Source: an uncultured Oscillospiraceae bacterium
Lineage (GTDB): Bacteria; Bacillota; Clostridia; Oscillospirales; Oscillospiraceae
Direction: 5' to 3'
Assembly (NCBI GenBank): GCA_904419145.1
Contig: CAJFQQ010000019.1
Coordinates: 1 to 40,081 of the forward strand
Length of the DNA: 40,081 nucleotides
Each line of letters starts with the position of its first letter. The stretch's first letter is position 1. A program made the translations under genes and the position numbers. The notes beneath the pieces are model-generated. The model ran no database searches, had not been told where the DNA came from, and saw nothing but the letters and a program-made list of their open reading frames with translations. This document shows, one piece after another, positions 24,437 to 32,884 of this stretch.

Positions 24437-25660
24437 ATGGAAGAAAAATTACAGGAATATGCCCGGCTCCTGGTGGAGATCGGCGTCAATATCCAGCCGG
24501 GGCAGAACCTGGTGATCGCCTGCCCGGTGGAGTGTGCCCACTTCGCCCGGCTGTGTGCCAAGGCGGCCTATGCCGCCGGATGCCGGGAGGTCATTATGCG
24601 CTGGGGAGACGATGCGCTGGCCCGGGAGAAGTACCTCCACGCCGCCGAGGACGTGTTTGACACCGTGCCGGCGTGGAATCAGCACTTTTACAACGACTAC
24701 GCCCAGGAGGGCGCCGCCTATCTCGCCATCTCCGCCAGCGACCCGGAGAATTTGAAGGGGGTGGACTCCAGCCGCATCATCCGCAGCCAGAAGTCCAGCA
24801 GCGAGGCCCTCAAGCCTTTCTACCGGCTGCAGATGCAGAATGCCTTCCCCTGGTGCATCGCCTCCATCCCCATCCCCAGCTGGGCGGAAAAGGTGTTTCC
24901 CGGCCAGGCGGACGCTGTGGAGCGGCTTTGGAACGCCATTTTTGCGGCAGTTCGGGTCACCGGCGACGGCACGGCAGTGGAGCAATGGCGGTCCCATCTC
25001 AGCATGCTGGAGCAGCGCAAACAGAAGCTGAATGACCTCCATTTCCGTTCCCTCCACTACCGGAACAGCCTGGGGACCGATCTCACCATCCAGCTGCCGG
25101 AGAACCACCTGTGGGCTGCCGGCAACAGCGCCACCCCCCAGGGCCAGGACTTCATTGCCAACATGCCCACCGAGGAGATCTTCACTGCCCCCCTCCGGGA
25201 GGGGATCGACGGTGTGGTGTACGCCTCCCTGCCCCTGAGCCACGACGGCAATATCGTGGATAAGTTCTGGATGAAGGTGGAGCAGGGGAAGATCGTGGAG
25301 GTCCACGCCCAGCAGGGGGAGGAGACCCTCCGCCACGCAGTGACGGTGGACGAGGGTGCCTCCTACTTCGGGGAGGTGGCCCTGGTCCCCTATGACAGTC
25401 CCATCCGAAACCAGAACATCCTGTTCTACAACACTCTGTTTGATGAGAACGCCGCTTGCCATCTGGCCTTCGGCGAGGCCTATCCCGAGTGTATCCAGGG
25501 CGGAGGGGACATGGACAAGGAGCAGCTGAAGGCCCAGGGCCTCAACGACTCCATCACCCATGTGGACTTTATGGTGGGCACCGCCGACCTCTCCATTGTG
25601 GGCACCACCTATGACGGCCGGGAGGTCCCCGTGTTTGTGGACGGGAATTTTGTGCTCTGA
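24437..25660 (+). CDS. M29-family (thermophilic-type) aminopeptidase
   Basis: A 407-residue dimetal aminopeptidase releasing N-terminal amino acids from peptides in the cytoplasm; the family includes AmpS, AmpT and PepS. All metal-ligand positions expected from characterised members can be placed: Glu247 (NMPTEEIF), Glu313 (FGEVALVP), His342 (ACHLAFGEAYP, with Tyr349), His375 and Asp377 (THVDFMVG). Length is normal and there is no signal peptide. AAAGGAGG lies about 8 bases before the ATG. It ends in a strong palindromic terminator shared with the convergent stalk-domain gene. Confidence 0.95.
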   Translation: MEEKLQEYARLLVEIGVNIQPGQNLVIACPVECAHFARLCAKAAYAAGCREVIMRWGDDALAREKYLHAAEDVFDTVPAWNQHFYNDYAQEGAAYLAISASDPENLKGVDSSRIIRSQKSSSEALKPFYRLQMQNAFPWCIASIPIPSWAEKVFPGQADAVERLWNAIFAAVRVTGDGTAVEQWRSHLSMLEQRKQKLNDLHFRSLHYRNSLGTDLTIQLPENHLWAAGNSATPQGQDFIANMPTEEIFTAPLREGIDGVVYASLPLSHDGNIVDKFWMKVEQGKIVEVHAQQGEETLRHAVTVDEGASYFGEVALVPYDSPIRNQNILFYNTLFDENAACHLAFGEAYPECIQGGGDMDKEQLKAQGLNDSITHVDFMVGTADLSIVGTTYDGREVPVFVDGNFVL

Positions 25661-25688
25661 GCGCCCTCTGGCCGCCAGGCGCAGCAAC

Positions 25689-25721
25689 AAAGGGACCGCG
25701 CTGTACAGCGCGGTCCCTTTT
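25689..25721. terminator. Convergent terminator
   Basis: A perfect 32-base palindrome (25689-25720) with T-rich sequence on the right and A-rich sequence on the left. It lies between the aminopeptidase and the leftward stalk-domain gene and could serve both. Confidence 0.85.
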
Positions 25722-25752
25722 CAGCTGTGATAGTGGGCAGCAGGCGCGGTTT

Positions 25753-27162
25753 TCAGCCCTCCGCAGAGGTGTCCGCATCCCCGGAAACCGGGATATAGGA
25801 GTTCATCAGCTCCGTCAGATCCAGGACACCCGCGCCGGTGGGCGGAACGCCCAGGGGTGTACTGGTGGTAGCGACATACCGGCCGGTCATCTCCATTGTC
25901 ATGGTCATGGCGGAGCCCTCGCCGCCAGTGGGGACATTCATGGACATATTGACGGTCATATTGGTGCCGCGCATACTGGCACTGACCTCCATCAGGCCAT
26001 CCATGGACACTGCCACCGCATAGCCGTTGACACTGCCGCCGCTGGCGTACAGGGTCAGCGTCAGCTCCGCGCCCTCCGCCAGGGCATAGGTGGAGGTGTA
26101 GGCGGCGCCGGACTGCTGGAAGGCGCTGTCGGCGCAGATGTCGTTAATGACGGCCAGCACATCACTGGTGGTGGCACTGGCATCGGTCAGGGGGAGCGAT
26201 GCCAGCATGGTCTCCAGATACTCGGTGAAGGTCATGTCCTGAGCGGCCTGAGACAGCTCCATCAGGGCGCTGTAATCCATGCCGGACTGTGCACCCATCT
26301 GGTCCATCATGGCGGCCAGATCCATCTGGTACCAGACGCCGGTAGCGCCGGTGCCTGCGGCCTCATTCAGCGCGTCGGAGTACAGATAGTAGACGCCGGT
26401 CTCCATGTCAAAGCGCATTTCAAAGTCCAGACCATTGGGGAACATGGCGGCCATGTCCTGATCCTCCGCCTGGCCGGCAAAGATCATGTTGGTGGTGAAA
26501 TCGGCGGCCGTCGCGCTGGTCAGCATCTCATAGTCGCCGGTGACAGAAACGGTGTCCTGTCCCATGGTCATATCCATGGTGAAGTCGCCGGTGACGTTAT
26601 AATTGCGCGCAGAAAAGCTCCTGCTGTAGGCCATGTACCGGTCCATCAGGTCATAGGTCTCGGTGTTGGCGGCCAGGATGGCGGCGGTGTCGTCAATAAT
26701 GGCGGTACGGGTATTGCTGTCCCAGCCCACATTGCAGCCCAAGGTCTGGGCCACAAAGCGCAGGGGGACCATAACGTTGCCGGTGGCGGGGTTGACATAG
26801 GCCGCCGCATCGGTCTCCTGGGTCTCGGTTTCCTCGCCCCGGGTGACGGTCACGGTGTTCTCCCCCTCAGTAAGGGTGATCGTCAGGTCGTCCTTGACCG
26901 CAGTAGCGGTGCGGGTCTCACCGTCCCAGGTAATGTTGTCATCGGCAAAGCCCAGCACATTGAACACCGCCCGCAGGGGGATAAAGGTGCGGCCGTCCAC
27001 GATCTGGGGGGCGGCATCGGGGAAGTCAACCACTTCGCCATTCACCATCACACTGGGCGGCACATCGCCGGCAGTGGACGCAGTATCAGCGGCCATGGCG
27101 GTGACGCACAGCGTCAGCACCAGCGCGGCAGTGATCGCCAAAAAACGGATCCATTGTTTCAA
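25753..27162 (-). CDS. Exported protein with copper-amine-oxidase-N-type stalk domain
   Basis: A 469-residue secreted protein. The signal peptide covers about residues 1-24. A Cu_amine_oxidN1-type domain (about 38-155) follows, with two half-repeats: VNGEVVDFPDAAPQIVDGRTFIPLRAVFNVLG, then NPATGNVMVPLRFVAQTLGCNVGWDSNTRTAII. Despite the name this module is a non-catalytic surface domain in Firmicutes. The rest (about 165-465) has no recognised domain; it is rich in Met, Ala and Thr and resembles lipid- or cell-wall-associated beta-rich exported proteins. Translation starts at TTG (27160-27162), with AAAGGAG 9 bases upstream. The function is unknown. Confidence 0.85.
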   Translation of the reverse strand: MKQWIRFLAITAALVLTLCVTAMAADTASTAGDVPPSVMVNGEVVDFPDAAPQIVDGRTFIPLRAVFNVLGFADDNITWDGETRTATAVKDDLTITLTEGENTVTVTRGEETETQETDAAAYVNPATGNVMVPLRFVAQTLGCNVGWDSNTRTAIIDDTAAILAANTETYDLMDRYMAYSRSFSARNYNVTGDFTMDMTMGQDTVSVTGDYEMLTSATAADFTTNMIFAGQAEDQDMAAMFPNGLDFEMRFDMETGVYYLYSDALNEAAGTGATGVWYQMDLAAMMDQMGAQSGMDYSALMELSQAAQDMTFTEYLETMLASLPLTDASATTSDVLAVINDICADSAFQQSGAAYTSTYALAEGAELTLTLYASGGSVNGYAVAVSMDGLMEVSASMRGTNMTVNMSMNVPTGGEGSAMTMTMEMTGRYVATTSTPLGVPPTGAGVLDLTELMNSYIPVSGDADTSAEG

Positions 27163-27337
27163 CGCAAAACACTCCTTTCAAATAGGGAATTGTTTCTCCC
27201 TGCCCCCATCATAGCATCCAAAGCCCCACAAGTCCAGTTCTATTTTCCGGAAGTGCAAAACAGCGGTTTTCCGGGACACACAGCGCATTGGATCGCTTGC
27301 AGCGCCGGCCATCCGGGCGTTCCCACCGAAAAGTGAT

Positions 27338-27365
27338 CGGTCCGGAGACAGGAGTCTCCGGACCG
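27338..27365 (-). terminator. Terminator of the siroheme reductase operon
   Basis: A 12-bp stem (27338-27349 with 27354-27365). On the minus strand it is followed by ATCACTTTTC, a weak T-run. It lies just beyond the end of the reductase gene. Confidence 0.65.
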
Positions 27366-27380
27366 ACTGCTTGTATACGG

Positions 27381-28292
27381 TTATTTGCCCAGCAGCTGGG
27401 CTTCCACGTTCTCAAATCCCAGGCGCTCCACGGTATCGGCGAAGCGCTCGCCGGCGATACCCTGATCCCGGAAGAGGACGATGGCCTTCTCCACCACGTC
27501 CAGAACCTCGCCGCGGTCGGTGAACACCCGGTTCAGGAACCGGCCCTGGGCCACCTTCTTGCCCCAGCGGCCGCCGATGTAGACCCGATAGCCGTTGGTG
27601 AATTCGTCAAAGGCATGGAAGGGGCACTTGCCGATGCAGCGGCCGCAGTGGTTGCAGGCATCCTCGGGCACCACGATCTTGTCGCCCTCCAGATGGGCGA
27701 CCTTGATGGGACAGGCCTTCTCGATCTGGCAAACCTTGCAGCCCTTGCACTTGTCGTAGTCGACCTTCGGCACGCGCTGCCCGATGATGCCCACATCGTT
27801 GAGGTCGGGCTTGACGCAGTTGTTGGGGCAGCCGCCCACGGCGATCTTGAACTTGTGGGGCAGCTTCACATCGTGCCAGCCCTTGTAGAAGCGCTCATGG
27901 ATCTCCTCCGACAGGTCAAAGGTGTCGATGAGGCCGTACTGGCAGGTAGTCCCCTTACAGGACACCACCGGGCGGACCTTGGCGCCGGTGCCGCCGGTCT
28001 CCAGGCCGGCCTGCTCCCGCAGATACTCCCGCAGAGGCTCAATGTTGTCAAAGGGCACGCCCTGGATCTCCACGGTGAGCCGGGCGGTCATGGTGATCTC
28101 GCCGCTGCCGAACCGCTTGGCGGCCTCAGCGATAACCTCCATCTCTTTGCTGGTGATTTTTCCGTTGCGGGTGATGACCCGGCCGTTAAAAGTGTTGCCG
28201 GTGCGCTTGTCCATCAGGAATCCCAGGCCCTTGACCCGGGTGATCTCCTCAGCGGGGATCGCAGTGCTGGAATTGTTTTGGGTTGCGTTCAT
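27381..28292 (-). CDS. Small siroheme [4Fe-4S] sulfite/nitrite reductase-like protein with ferredoxin domain
   Basis: A 303-residue redox protein related to the AsrC/Fsr/Dsr family. The ferredoxin-like half-domain (about 15-100) precedes the siroheme/cluster cysteines C112-x4-C117 and C155-x3-C159 (GGCPNNC). An inserted two-cluster ferredoxin follows, with C182, C185, C188, C194 and then C213, C216, C219, C223. The first cysteine pair is one residue closer than the common C-x5-C spacing. It may reduce sulfite or nitrite, or serve another siroheme-dependent role. The start is placed at the second ATG (28292); the first, at 28298, is only about 2 bases from the GGAG. It lies 24 bases behind the UPF0251 gene in one operon. 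Confidence 0.86.
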   Translation of the reverse strand: MNATQNNSSTAIPAEEITRVKGLGFLMDKRTGNTFNGRVITRNGKITSKEMEVIAEAAKRFGSGEITMTARLTVEIQGVPFDNIEPLREYLREQAGLETGGTGAKVRPVVSCKGTTCQYGLIDTFDLSEEIHERFYKGWHDVKLPHKFKIAVGGCPNNCVKPDLNDVGIIGQRVPKVDYDKCKGCKVCQIEKACPIKVAHLEGDKIVVPEDACNHCGRCIGKCPFHAFDEFTNGYRVYIGGRWGKKVAQGRFLNRVFTDRGEVLDVVEKAIVLFRDQGIAGERFADTVERLGFENVEAQLLGK

Positions 28293-28316
28293 AGCCATTC
28301 TCCTTTTCGATTCTTC

Positions 28317-28688
28317 TCATACTTCCTGCTGGGTGGAAAGGGACTGGTCTTGCCGGTGGCAGCAGAGGGGTTCATCGCGGCACTCCGGCCGCATTTTCTC
28401 ACAAACAACCACATCCCCGCCTGCAATGCGCAGCTCTCTGCCGCAGACCAACGCTTGGGCGAGTTTGCTGCGGACACTCTCGTACATGCGGGTGACGGTA
28501 GTCCGGGAGATATTCATTTTGTCTGCACACTGTTGCTGTGAGAGGTGAACATAGTCCAGAAGGCGAAACACCTCGTACTCATCCAGGCCTATGGTGACCG
28601 GCTCCTGGCCGCCGGCGCCGCCGGCGGGAAAAAAGCTGGTGATCTGAGGTCGTGAGCAGATGCAGCGGCATTTCACGGGACGTGCCAT
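28317..28688 (-). CDS. UPF0251 (DUF134) helix-turn-helix protein
   Basis: A 123-residue protein of the UPF0251 family. It starts MARPVKCRCICSRP, followed by the conserved VTIGLDEYEVFRLLDYVHLSQQQCADKMNISRTTVTRMYESVRSKLAQAL, a sigma-70 region 4-like helix-turn-helix. The cysteines near both ends (Cys8, Cys10 and a C-terminal set near 95-110) could bind a metal or cluster. The start at 28688 has GGAGGAG 5 bases upstream; the frame stays open further upstream but without a site. It is first in an operon with the siroheme reductase, which suggests redox- or metal-responsive control of that gene. No function is proven for the family. Confidence 0.88.
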   Translation of the reverse strand: MARPVKCRCICSRPQITSFFPAGGAGGQEPVTIGLDEYEVFRLLDYVHLSQQQCADKMNISRTTVTRMYESVRSKLAQALVCGRELRIAGGDVVVCEKMRPECRDEPLCCHRQDQSLSTQQEV

Positions 28689-28719
28689 ATCGACTCCTCC
28701 AAGGATGTTTTGCCCACCT

Positions 28720-28748
28720 ATCATATCCCAATTATGAACATATGTCAA
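28720..28748 (-). promoter_or_regulatory. Promoter of the UPF0251-reductase operon
   Basis: On the minus strand, TTGACA (28743-28748), 17 bases, TATGAT (28720-28725). A perfect -35 and a near-perfect -10 lie about 30 bases before the start codon. Confidence 0.8.
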
Positions 28749-28807
28749 TAAAAAGAGCAATAAAAATGCTGCACAGATTTCTTCTTGTTTTTCTGGCTTT
28801 TTTGTCA

Positions 28808-28840
28808 AAGACGGCACCTCTCAACGAGAGATGCCGTCTT
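28808..28840 (-). terminator. Terminator of the two-component operon
   Basis: A stem of about 14 bp with one mismatch (28808-28840, loop AAC). On the minus strand it is followed by TGACAAAAAA, so its T-run is poor. It lies just past the response-regulator gene. Confidence 0.6.
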
Positions 28841-28855
28841 GCTCGCCAGGGGCGA

Positions 28856-29536
28856 TCAGCTTCGATTCCGGTCTTTCAGGAAGTACAGGGTGGAAGGACG
28901 CCCCCCGGTGTCGTAGTTGATGCGGCTGCCCGCCTCCTCCTGTTCCACCAGGTAGTTCATATAGCGGCGCACCGTCACCACCGAGAGGCCCGCCGCCGCG
29001 GCCAGTGTCTCGCTGGTGCACGCCTGCCCGGCTGTCGCAGCCAGACAGTGGCGCAGGAGGCTAAGCGTCTGCTCCTGAAAGCCTTTCGGCAGAGCAGCCC
29101 CTCCCGTGGAGCGCTGGGGGAACAGCGCATCCAGCTCCTGCTGGGTAACGCTGCCGTGCATGGATTCCCGATAATGGCAAAAGGCATCCAGCGCCCGCTG
29201 GAGGCGCTCCTGGCTGAAAGGCTTAACCAGATAATCCACGATGCCCAGGTGCATCAACGCATCCACGGTTTTGGCATCGTTGGCGGCAGTCACCATAATG
29301 ACATCAACGGCAATGTCCTCGCTCCGCAGCGCCCTTAGAAGCTCCACGCCGGTCATAACCGGCATATAGACATCCAAGATCAGCAGGTCCACCGGGTTGG
29401 TTCGGAGCCACTGGAGAGCTGCGCGGCCATCACGCATCTCCTGCACAACGGTAAAGCGGCTGTCCAATTCCACAAAGTTCCTGTCTAGCAACAGGATCAT
29501 TGGATCATCCTCTACAATTGCCACCCGATAGGTCAT
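28856..29536 (-). CDS. CitB/DcuR-family response regulator
   Basis: A 226-residue regulator. The receiver domain (about 1-120) has the acidic pocket EDD at 9-11, phosphoacceptor Asp55 (LLILDVYMP), the switch Thr in VTAAN, and Lys in YLVKPF. The C-terminal part (about 150-215) is a winged/helix-turn-helix DNA-binding region (TSETLAAAAGLSVVTVRRYMNYLVEQ) as in CitB/DcuR/MalR regulators of C4-dicarboxylate and citrate genes. The start ATG overlaps the kinase stop by 4 bases (29533-29536), implying translational coupling. No transporter or lyase gene adjoins it, so its target lies elsewhere. Confidence 0.93.
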   Translation of the reverse strand: MTYRVAIVEDDPMILLLDRNFVELDSRFTVVQEMRDGRAALQWLRTNPVDLLILDVYMPVMTGVELLRALRSEDIAVDVIMVTAANDAKTVDALMHLGIVDYLVKPFSQERLQRALDAFCHYRESMHGSVTQQELDALFPQRSTGGAALPKGFQEQTLSLLRHCLAATAGQACTSETLAAAAGLSVVTVRRYMNYLVEQEEAGSRINYDTGGRPSTLYFLKDRNRS

Positions 29537-31143
29537 GCTTTTGCCTCCTCCATCGCTTGGTGAAAGGTTACATAAAATGCAGCGCCCACTCCCCGGTGGC
29601 TTTCCACCCGGATCTGACCGTGGTAGAGGTCTGTGAGCTCTTTTACTATAGAGAGGCCCGTACCGCGCTGCTCCCCCTTGGTGGACACACCATTTTCAAA
29701 CATATGCGGCAGCACGGCAGGATCCACTCCGGGCCCGGTGTCTTCCACACACAGCAGGAGCCCCTCTTCACTCTCCCGGATGGAGACTGTAATCTCCTTG
29801 TCGCGGCGGGCAGCGTGGTTAAGGCTATCCATCGCATTGGTAATAAGATTTCCCAGGATGGATACAAAGGCCGCTGATGGCAAAAACTGATCCTTGCGGC
29901 TCAAATGGCTGCCTGGATCCAGAACCAGCCGTATGCCCAGTTCAGCAGCACGGCTGGTCTGCCCCACCAGCAGCGCCGCAGCCATGGGATTCTCGATCTG
30001 GTTCATCACCCTGCTGACCGCTTGCTGCTGGGTTTTGGTGATCTCCATAATATATGTCTGGGCCATCTCATATTTCTTCAGCTGGAGCAGGCCGTGGATT
30101 ACATGGAGCTTGTTCATAAATTCATGGGTATAAGCCCGCATGGCTTCCACCATGTGCTGCACGCCGGTCAGGTCTTCCGCCATCTGCGTCACCTCCCGAC
30201 GGTCCCGGAAAATCGCCACCGCGCCCACCACCTTCCCATCCTGCCGGATAGGCACATGGTCGGAGAGCACCTGGCCGCCGCCGGGGGGTTCCACATGAAC
30301 CCCGTACTCCGGTTTTCCGGTACGCAGCATCCGCGGAAGGGTAGTATGCTTGTCACACCGCTGGACGGGACGGCCCAGATAATCTAACCGGTCAGACAGA
30401 CGCAGGAGCCTCGCAGCGGATTCGTTGATGAATATGACGATGCCGCTGCGGTCGATGGCGACGATCCCCTCCTCCAGAGCGTCCAGCACCTCCTGCTGCC
30501 GATGAAACAGGCGACGGAAATCCTCCGGTTCGTAGCCCATCAGGGCAGCCTTGATCCGTCTGGATAAGCGGCTGGACAGCAGCAGTCCCAGCGCGCAGGC
30601 GGCAACAGCAATTAGCAGAAATTGCGCCAAAGTGGAAAGGGTCAATGAGAGCGTGCTGCGGGTATAGATCCCTACAGCGGCAAAGCCGAGGACTATCCCA
30701 TCCGCGCCATAGACGGGGGCGAAAGCGCAGCGGTCCGCTTTCTCCAGACTGTCGTCCTCCACCACATACATCTCCCCCTGGATGGTACGGTGGTAGGCGG
30801 TGCTGCCGTAAGTCGCCCCAATCAGGGCATGATCCTTGCTGTAATAAAGGCACCCCTGTGTGTCGCCAATGAGGATCAGGTCGATTTCCGGCGACTGCAG
30901 GATGATCTCATCCAGGATCGCCGCCAGATCCCCGGATTGCTCCTGCTCCAGCGCCTGGCGGGCCTGGGGCAGCTGGGAGATGATCCGCGCCGACTCCGTC
31001 AGGTGCAGGTCCACACTCTGATGTTCCATGCGCAAGGTAATCAGCAGGGTGCCTGCCAGAGCCAGCAAGGCCGTGGCAAGCACCAAAACCAGGTTCATGC
31101 GGGTCAGCTGGGCGTGAAGCGTCCGGGTTCCCTGATGCTCCAT
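29533..31143 (-). CDS. CitA/DcuS-family sensor histidine kinase
   Basis: A 536-residue membrane kinase. Transmembrane helices at about 17-37 and 168-190 enclose an extracytoplasmic Cache/PAS-type sensor (about 40-165). A cytoplasmic PAS domain follows (about 215-315). The phosphoacceptor is His340 in the motif HEFMNKLHVIHGLLQL, typical of the CitA group. The ATPase domain has the N-box LITNAMDSL and G-boxes EDTGPGVD and KGEQRGTGLSIVKEL. The likely ligand is a carboxylate, by family. AAAGGAGG precedes the ATG at 31143, and a perfect consensus promoter lies upstream. Confidence 0.94.
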   Translation of the reverse strand: MEHQGTRTLHAQLTRMNLVLVLATALLALAGTLLITLRMEHQSVDLHLTESARIISQLPQARQALEQEQSGDLAAILDEIILQSPEIDLILIGDTQGCLYYSKDHALIGATYGSTAYHRTIQGEMYVVEDDSLEKADRCAFAPVYGADGIVLGFAAVGIYTRSTLSLTLSTLAQFLLIAVAACALGLLLSSRLSRRIKAALMGYEPEDFRRLFHRQQEVLDALEEGIVAIDRSGIVIFINESAARLLRLSDRLDYLGRPVQRCDKHTTLPRMLRTGKPEYGVHVEPPGGGQVLSDHVPIRQDGKVVGAVAIFRDRREVTQMAEDLTGVQHMVEAMRAYTHEFMNKLHVIHGLLQLKKYEMAQTYIMEITKTQQQAVSRVMNQIENPMAAALLVGQTSRAAELGIRLVLDPGSHLSRKDQFLPSAAFVSILGNLITNAMDSLNHAARRDKEITVSIRESEEGLLLCVEDTGPGVDPAVLPHMFENGVSTKGEQRGTGLSIVKELTDLYHGQIRVESHRGVGAAFYVTFHQAMEEAKA

Positions 31144-31181
31144 GGCGGGGACCTCCTTTTTTACAGCAACTGGATAATTTG

Positions 31182-31210
31182 ATTATACCGTCCCTGCCAA
31201 GTGCTGTCAA
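31182..31210 (-). promoter_or_regulatory. Promoter of the two-component operon (perfect consensus)
   Basis: On the minus strand, TTGACA (31205-31210), a 17-base spacer, and TATAAT (31182-31187). Both boxes are perfect, implying strong expression unless repressed. The rest of the 278-base divergent spacer is AT-rich; I could not place a convincing ATP synthase promoter in it. Confidence 0.88.
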
Positions 31211-31421
31211 ATCAACCAAGCGGGGCAACCGGAATGGGGCAGGATGCCGGAAAGAGCAGCGCTTTACAGCAGCATATTTATCCAAAATGCCGTCACTACA
31301 ATATCAAGGCATTTTTCCCCAGCGCTTTTTATCGAAATTCCCCATTTTTTTTACTTTTGAAACAGTTCCCTTTTCGCGGGCTGGCGAGTAAAGTGTAGCG
31401 CGGACCTCAGGAGGTGATATT

Positions 31422-32114
31422 TTGGAGCAAATCAAAGAAGAGTTGACAGCGCAGCTGGAAAACCCCACGGCCTTTACCATTCCCATTTTTGGCGGGATTC
31501 CGGTGTCGCAGTCGGTGCTGGTCAGCTGGATCCTCATTGCGCTGCTGGCCCTGGCGGCCTTTCTCATGACCCGCCATCTCCGGCAGGAGAAGCCGGGACG
31601 GGTCCAGCTGGTACTGGAGTGGTTCGTGGAGCTGATCAACGGCATGTGTAAAAGCAACATCGGCGGCCATGGCCGGTCCTTTGCGCCATGGCTCGGCACA
31701 GTAGCCCTGTATATCGCAGTGGCAAACATGTGCGGACTGTTGGGGCTGACGCCGCCCACCAAGAATTTGAATGTGACCCTGGCGCTGGCCCTCACCAGCG
31801 TGGTGCTGATCTATGGAGCGGCCTTCCGTTTCAAAGGATTCAAGGGGGGATTCCGGCAATTTGTGGAGCCGGTTCCGGTGCTGCTGCCCATCAACATTAT
31901 GGAAATCGTGATCCGTCCGCTGAGTCTGTGTATGCGTCTATTCGGCAACGTGTTGGCAGCTTTCGTGGTGATGGAGCTGGTGAAGCTGCTGGTACCTGCC
32001 GTACTTCCCGCAATCCTTAGTATCTATTTTGATATCTTTGACGGACTGATTCAAACTGTTGTATTTGTCTTTCTGACCGCCTTGTTTATTGGAGAGGCTC
32101 TGGAAGAAGCATAA
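31422..32114 (+). CDS. atpB: ATP synthase Fo subunit a
   Basis: A 230-residue membrane subunit forming the ion half-channels against the c-ring. Essential Arg172 is in RPLSLCMRLFGN (equivalent to E. coli Arg210), and the C-terminal helix VFVFLTALFIGEALEE is typical. Hydrophobic segments start near residues 30, 90, 118, 150 and 200. Translation starts at TTG (31422-31424) preceded by AGGAGGTGAT (31409-31418), a full 10-base match to the anti-Shine-Dalgarno, which supports this start over later ATGs. First gene of the operon; no atpI precedes it. Confidence 0.96.
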   Translation: MEQIKEELTAQLENPTAFTIPIFGGIPVSQSVLVSWILIALLALAAFLMTRHLRQEKPGRVQLVLEWFVELINGMCKSNIGGHGRSFAPWLGTVALYIAVANMCGLLGLTPPTKNLNVTLALALTSVVLIYGAAFRFKGFKGGFRQFVEPVPVLLPINIMEIVIRPLSLCMRLFGNVLAAFVVMELVKLLVPAVLPAILSIYFDIFDGLIQTVVFVFLTALFIGEALEEA

Positions 32115-32159
32115 TCTTATAAACCGATGAGTTCATACAAATTTGAGGAGGATTAACCT

Positions 32160-32375
32160 ATGTTAGTTGCAATTGGAGCCGCTATCGCGGTATTTACCGG
32201 CATCGGTGCCGGCGTTGGAATTGGTATTGCTACCGGCAAGGCAACTGAGGCCATCGCACGCCAGCCTGAGGCCGCCGGTCAGATCCGCAGTTCCATGATC
32301 GTGGGCTGCGCCCTGGCAGAGGCCACCGCCATCTACGGCTTTATTACCGCCCTGGCACTGATCTTCCTGGCCTGA
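32160..32375 (+). CDS. atpE: ATP synthase Fo subunit c
   Basis: A 71-residue proteolipid with two helices joined by the ARQPEA loop (residues 33-38). The ion-binding carboxylate is Glu54. The Na+-coordinating residues of the Ilyobacter-type ring are not all kept: the Gln32 position is Ile21 and the Ser66 position is Ala55, although Thr56 and Tyr59 remain. This favours proton coupling. The start has GAGGA about 10 bases upstream. It lies 45 bases after atpB and 38 bases before atpF. Confidence 0.96.
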   Translation: MLVAIGAAIAVFTGIGAGVGIGIATGKATEAIARQPEAAGQIRSSMIVGCALAEATAIYGFITALALIFLA

Positions 32376-32413
32376 GCGCCGCGGGAGACAGCAAGATAAG
32401 GAGGCGAACAGCA

Positions 32414-32884
32414 ATGCTAGACATTGATCCTTATACCATCTTGTGGACTGTGGTCAATCTGCTGGTACTGTATCTGTTGATGCGCAAGTTCCTGTTTGGG
32501 CCGGTCAACGCCATTCTGGACGGCCGGGCCAAGGCCATTGAAGACGGCCTCACCCAGGCCCGCCAGCAGCAGGAGGAGGCACAGCAGCTCCACAGCCAGT
32601 ATGAGGCGGAGATCGCCCAGTCCAAAGATGAGGCCAGTCAGATTATCGCTCAGGCAAAGGCCCAGAGTGAAGCCCTATACCAACGGACATTGGCCGATGC
32701 CCAGGCTGAGGCCAAGAAGCTGCTGGAAGAGAACCAGGAGCGCAACCTGCGCGACCGGGAAAACATGCTGCGCAGCGTCCGTCAAGAGGTTGCGCAGCTG
32801 GCAGTCGTAGCAGCGGAGAAGGTGGCGGTCGACAGCAACCAAGCCATTGATTCGTTTTTGCAGGAGGCGGGTGACCAGAAATGA
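32414..32884 (+). CDS. atpF: ATP synthase Fo subunit b
   Basis: A 156-residue peripheral-stalk subunit. One N-terminal transmembrane helix (about 8-28) carries the usual FLFGPV boundary. A long Ala/Gln/Glu/Lys-rich amphipathic helix (about 30-145) should pair as a dimer. The C-terminus (VAQLAVVAAEKVAVDSNQAIDSFLQEAG) is that of a normal b subunit, so it has not absorbed delta, unlike the mycobacterial b-delta fusion. Its stop codon overlaps the start of the next gene by 4 bases (32881-32884). Confidence 0.95.
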   Translation: MLDIDPYTILWTVVNLLVLYLLMRKFLFGPVNAILDGRAKAIEDGLTQARQQQEEAQQLHSQYEAEIAQSKDEASQIIAQAKAQSEALYQRTLADAQAEAKKLLEENQERNLRDRENMLRSVRQEVAQLAVVAAEKVAVDSNQAIDSFLQEAGDQK

